Below, piece after piece: positions 63,338-64,000 of a DNA stretch of 64,000 bases. The stretch's first letter is position 1. Each line of letters begins with the position of its first letter. Position numbers and translations under genes: made by a program. The notes beneath the pieces were generated by a model. The model ran no database searches. It had not been told where the DNA came from and saw nothing but the letters and a program-made list of their open reading frames with translations. Origin of the DNA: Phalacrocorax aristotelis (Eukaryota; Chordata; Aves; Suliformes; Phalacrocoracidae); assembly GCF_949628215.1 (NCBI RefSeq), contig NC_134282.1, positions 11,530,223-11,594,222 on the forward strand, written 5' to 3'.

Positions 63338-64000
63338 CAACCAATCCTGCTCACTTACAGGATGTCACTCTCTGGGAGGGATTTGAGACCACTGTGGAAC
63401 TGGAGACTATTGGCATTGGAATTATGCAGCTAAATGAGTAAACCCATCTGCTCTCATTAAAGTGGTAACGTTTAAAATAAATAATGCTTTCCAACAGAAA
63501 ATAAAATATCAGGGACTTGCTATATCTTACTACATTTCCTATGCAGTATGCTCACATAGTTAATAATGATTCACTGAGAAATTGATTGGAAAGGTTAAGC
63601 TTTATGACAAAAGCCTGTGTTGCAGTGGTTTGATTTCTTTGCACGCATTTCAGCAGTGATCAGCAGCTGAAGGATACACTGAATTCTTAGGTGACTGTTT
63701 CAGTACCAGCAGCAATACAGAATTTATTATCTTCTGTAATTCATTAAGCCATACATACTTAAATAATAGAAAGTACCTAAAGATGATTAGCAGTGTCGAT
63801 TACCTAAAGTAATAGAGTTAAAATAGTTTTGAGGTAGCTCTACAGTATGTCAGTGTCACTGAGAAGACTGTTAGGAAAATAGAGTTAATGAAACCACTTC
63901 ATTGTCAAGAGCTGAAGCATAGTGAGTGAAGGACTTGTTAGGGCAAATTGTGGTAGGGGTGAATGAGGACATAGCTGGAACGGTGCTGGAAAACAGGACC

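Larger units (their letters stand above)
47906..64000. other. Long unique stretch, no gene seen
   Basis: About 16 kb without a supported gene or a recognisable interspersed repeat. Frames are at most about 107 codons (59631-59954) and overlap opposite-strand frames. It includes homopolymer runs, a short tandem repeat (TTCTCTTTTTG twice at about 50337-50358), a CTTGCTAC direct repeat near 53350, several regulatory-looking patches and the G-quadruplex motif described separately. A strong acceptor-like tract (TTTTTTTTCTGCTTTTCAG) ends at 62952, followed by a 26-codon open frame to TAA; no donor follows, so a terminal exon is possible but unsupported. Confidence 0.5.

Overview
This window looks like a bird genome, probably from the Neoaves. 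The evidence is the interspersed repeats. There are several copies of CR1, the dominant avian non-LTR retrotransposon, with the typical 3' end of repeated ATTCTGTG-like octamers. There are also two copies of an LTR family that opens with TG(T)TGTGGTTTAACCCC and, from memory, is common in Neoaves and not typical of chicken. The rest is AT-rich, low-complexity-poor vertebrate DNA. Open frames are short (about 60-120 codons) and random-looking everywhere outside the CR1 copies. I found no exon, tRNA, rRNA or CRISPR array that I can defend. The window is best read as intergenic DNA or the inside of a large intron.

Layout. 1-3394: unique AT-rich DNA. 3395-3800: CR1 copy on the minus strand. 3801-15400: unique DNA with one tiny CR1 scrap (5372-5428) and a perfect AT-rich inverted repeat (4897-4928). 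15421-15435: possible CTCF site. 16650-16860: a small GC-rich island with a possible alternative first exon. 18527-19115: a solo LTR with an intact 5-bp target-site duplication (GCTCT). 19368-20253: a plus-strand CR1. 20254-33816: long unique stretch with a possible MIR remnant. 33817-34413: a second, more decayed LTR of the same family. 34414-41972: unique, with an enhancer-like stretch near 36.0-36.2 kb, a possible CTCF site at 39.1 kb and a weak candidate membrane-anchor ORF at 41.3-41.55 kb. 41973-42944: minus-strand CR1 with a nearly open reverse-transcriptase tail. 46681-47905: the longest CR1 (minus strand), carrying broken reverse transcriptase. 47906-64000: unique, with several stretches that look like non-coding regulatory DNA and a four-tract G-quadruplex/GC-box motif at 62867-62885.

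The only recognisable proteins are remnants of CR1 ORF2 (reverse transcriptase C-terminal half). All are disabled by 5' truncation, stops, frameshifts or lost catalytic aspartates. I found no new biological system. The observations most worth checking are the GC-box/G-quadruplex motif in an AT-rich setting, the possible first exon at 16.7 kb, and the candidate conserved non-coding elements. All of these need cross-species alignment or expression data.
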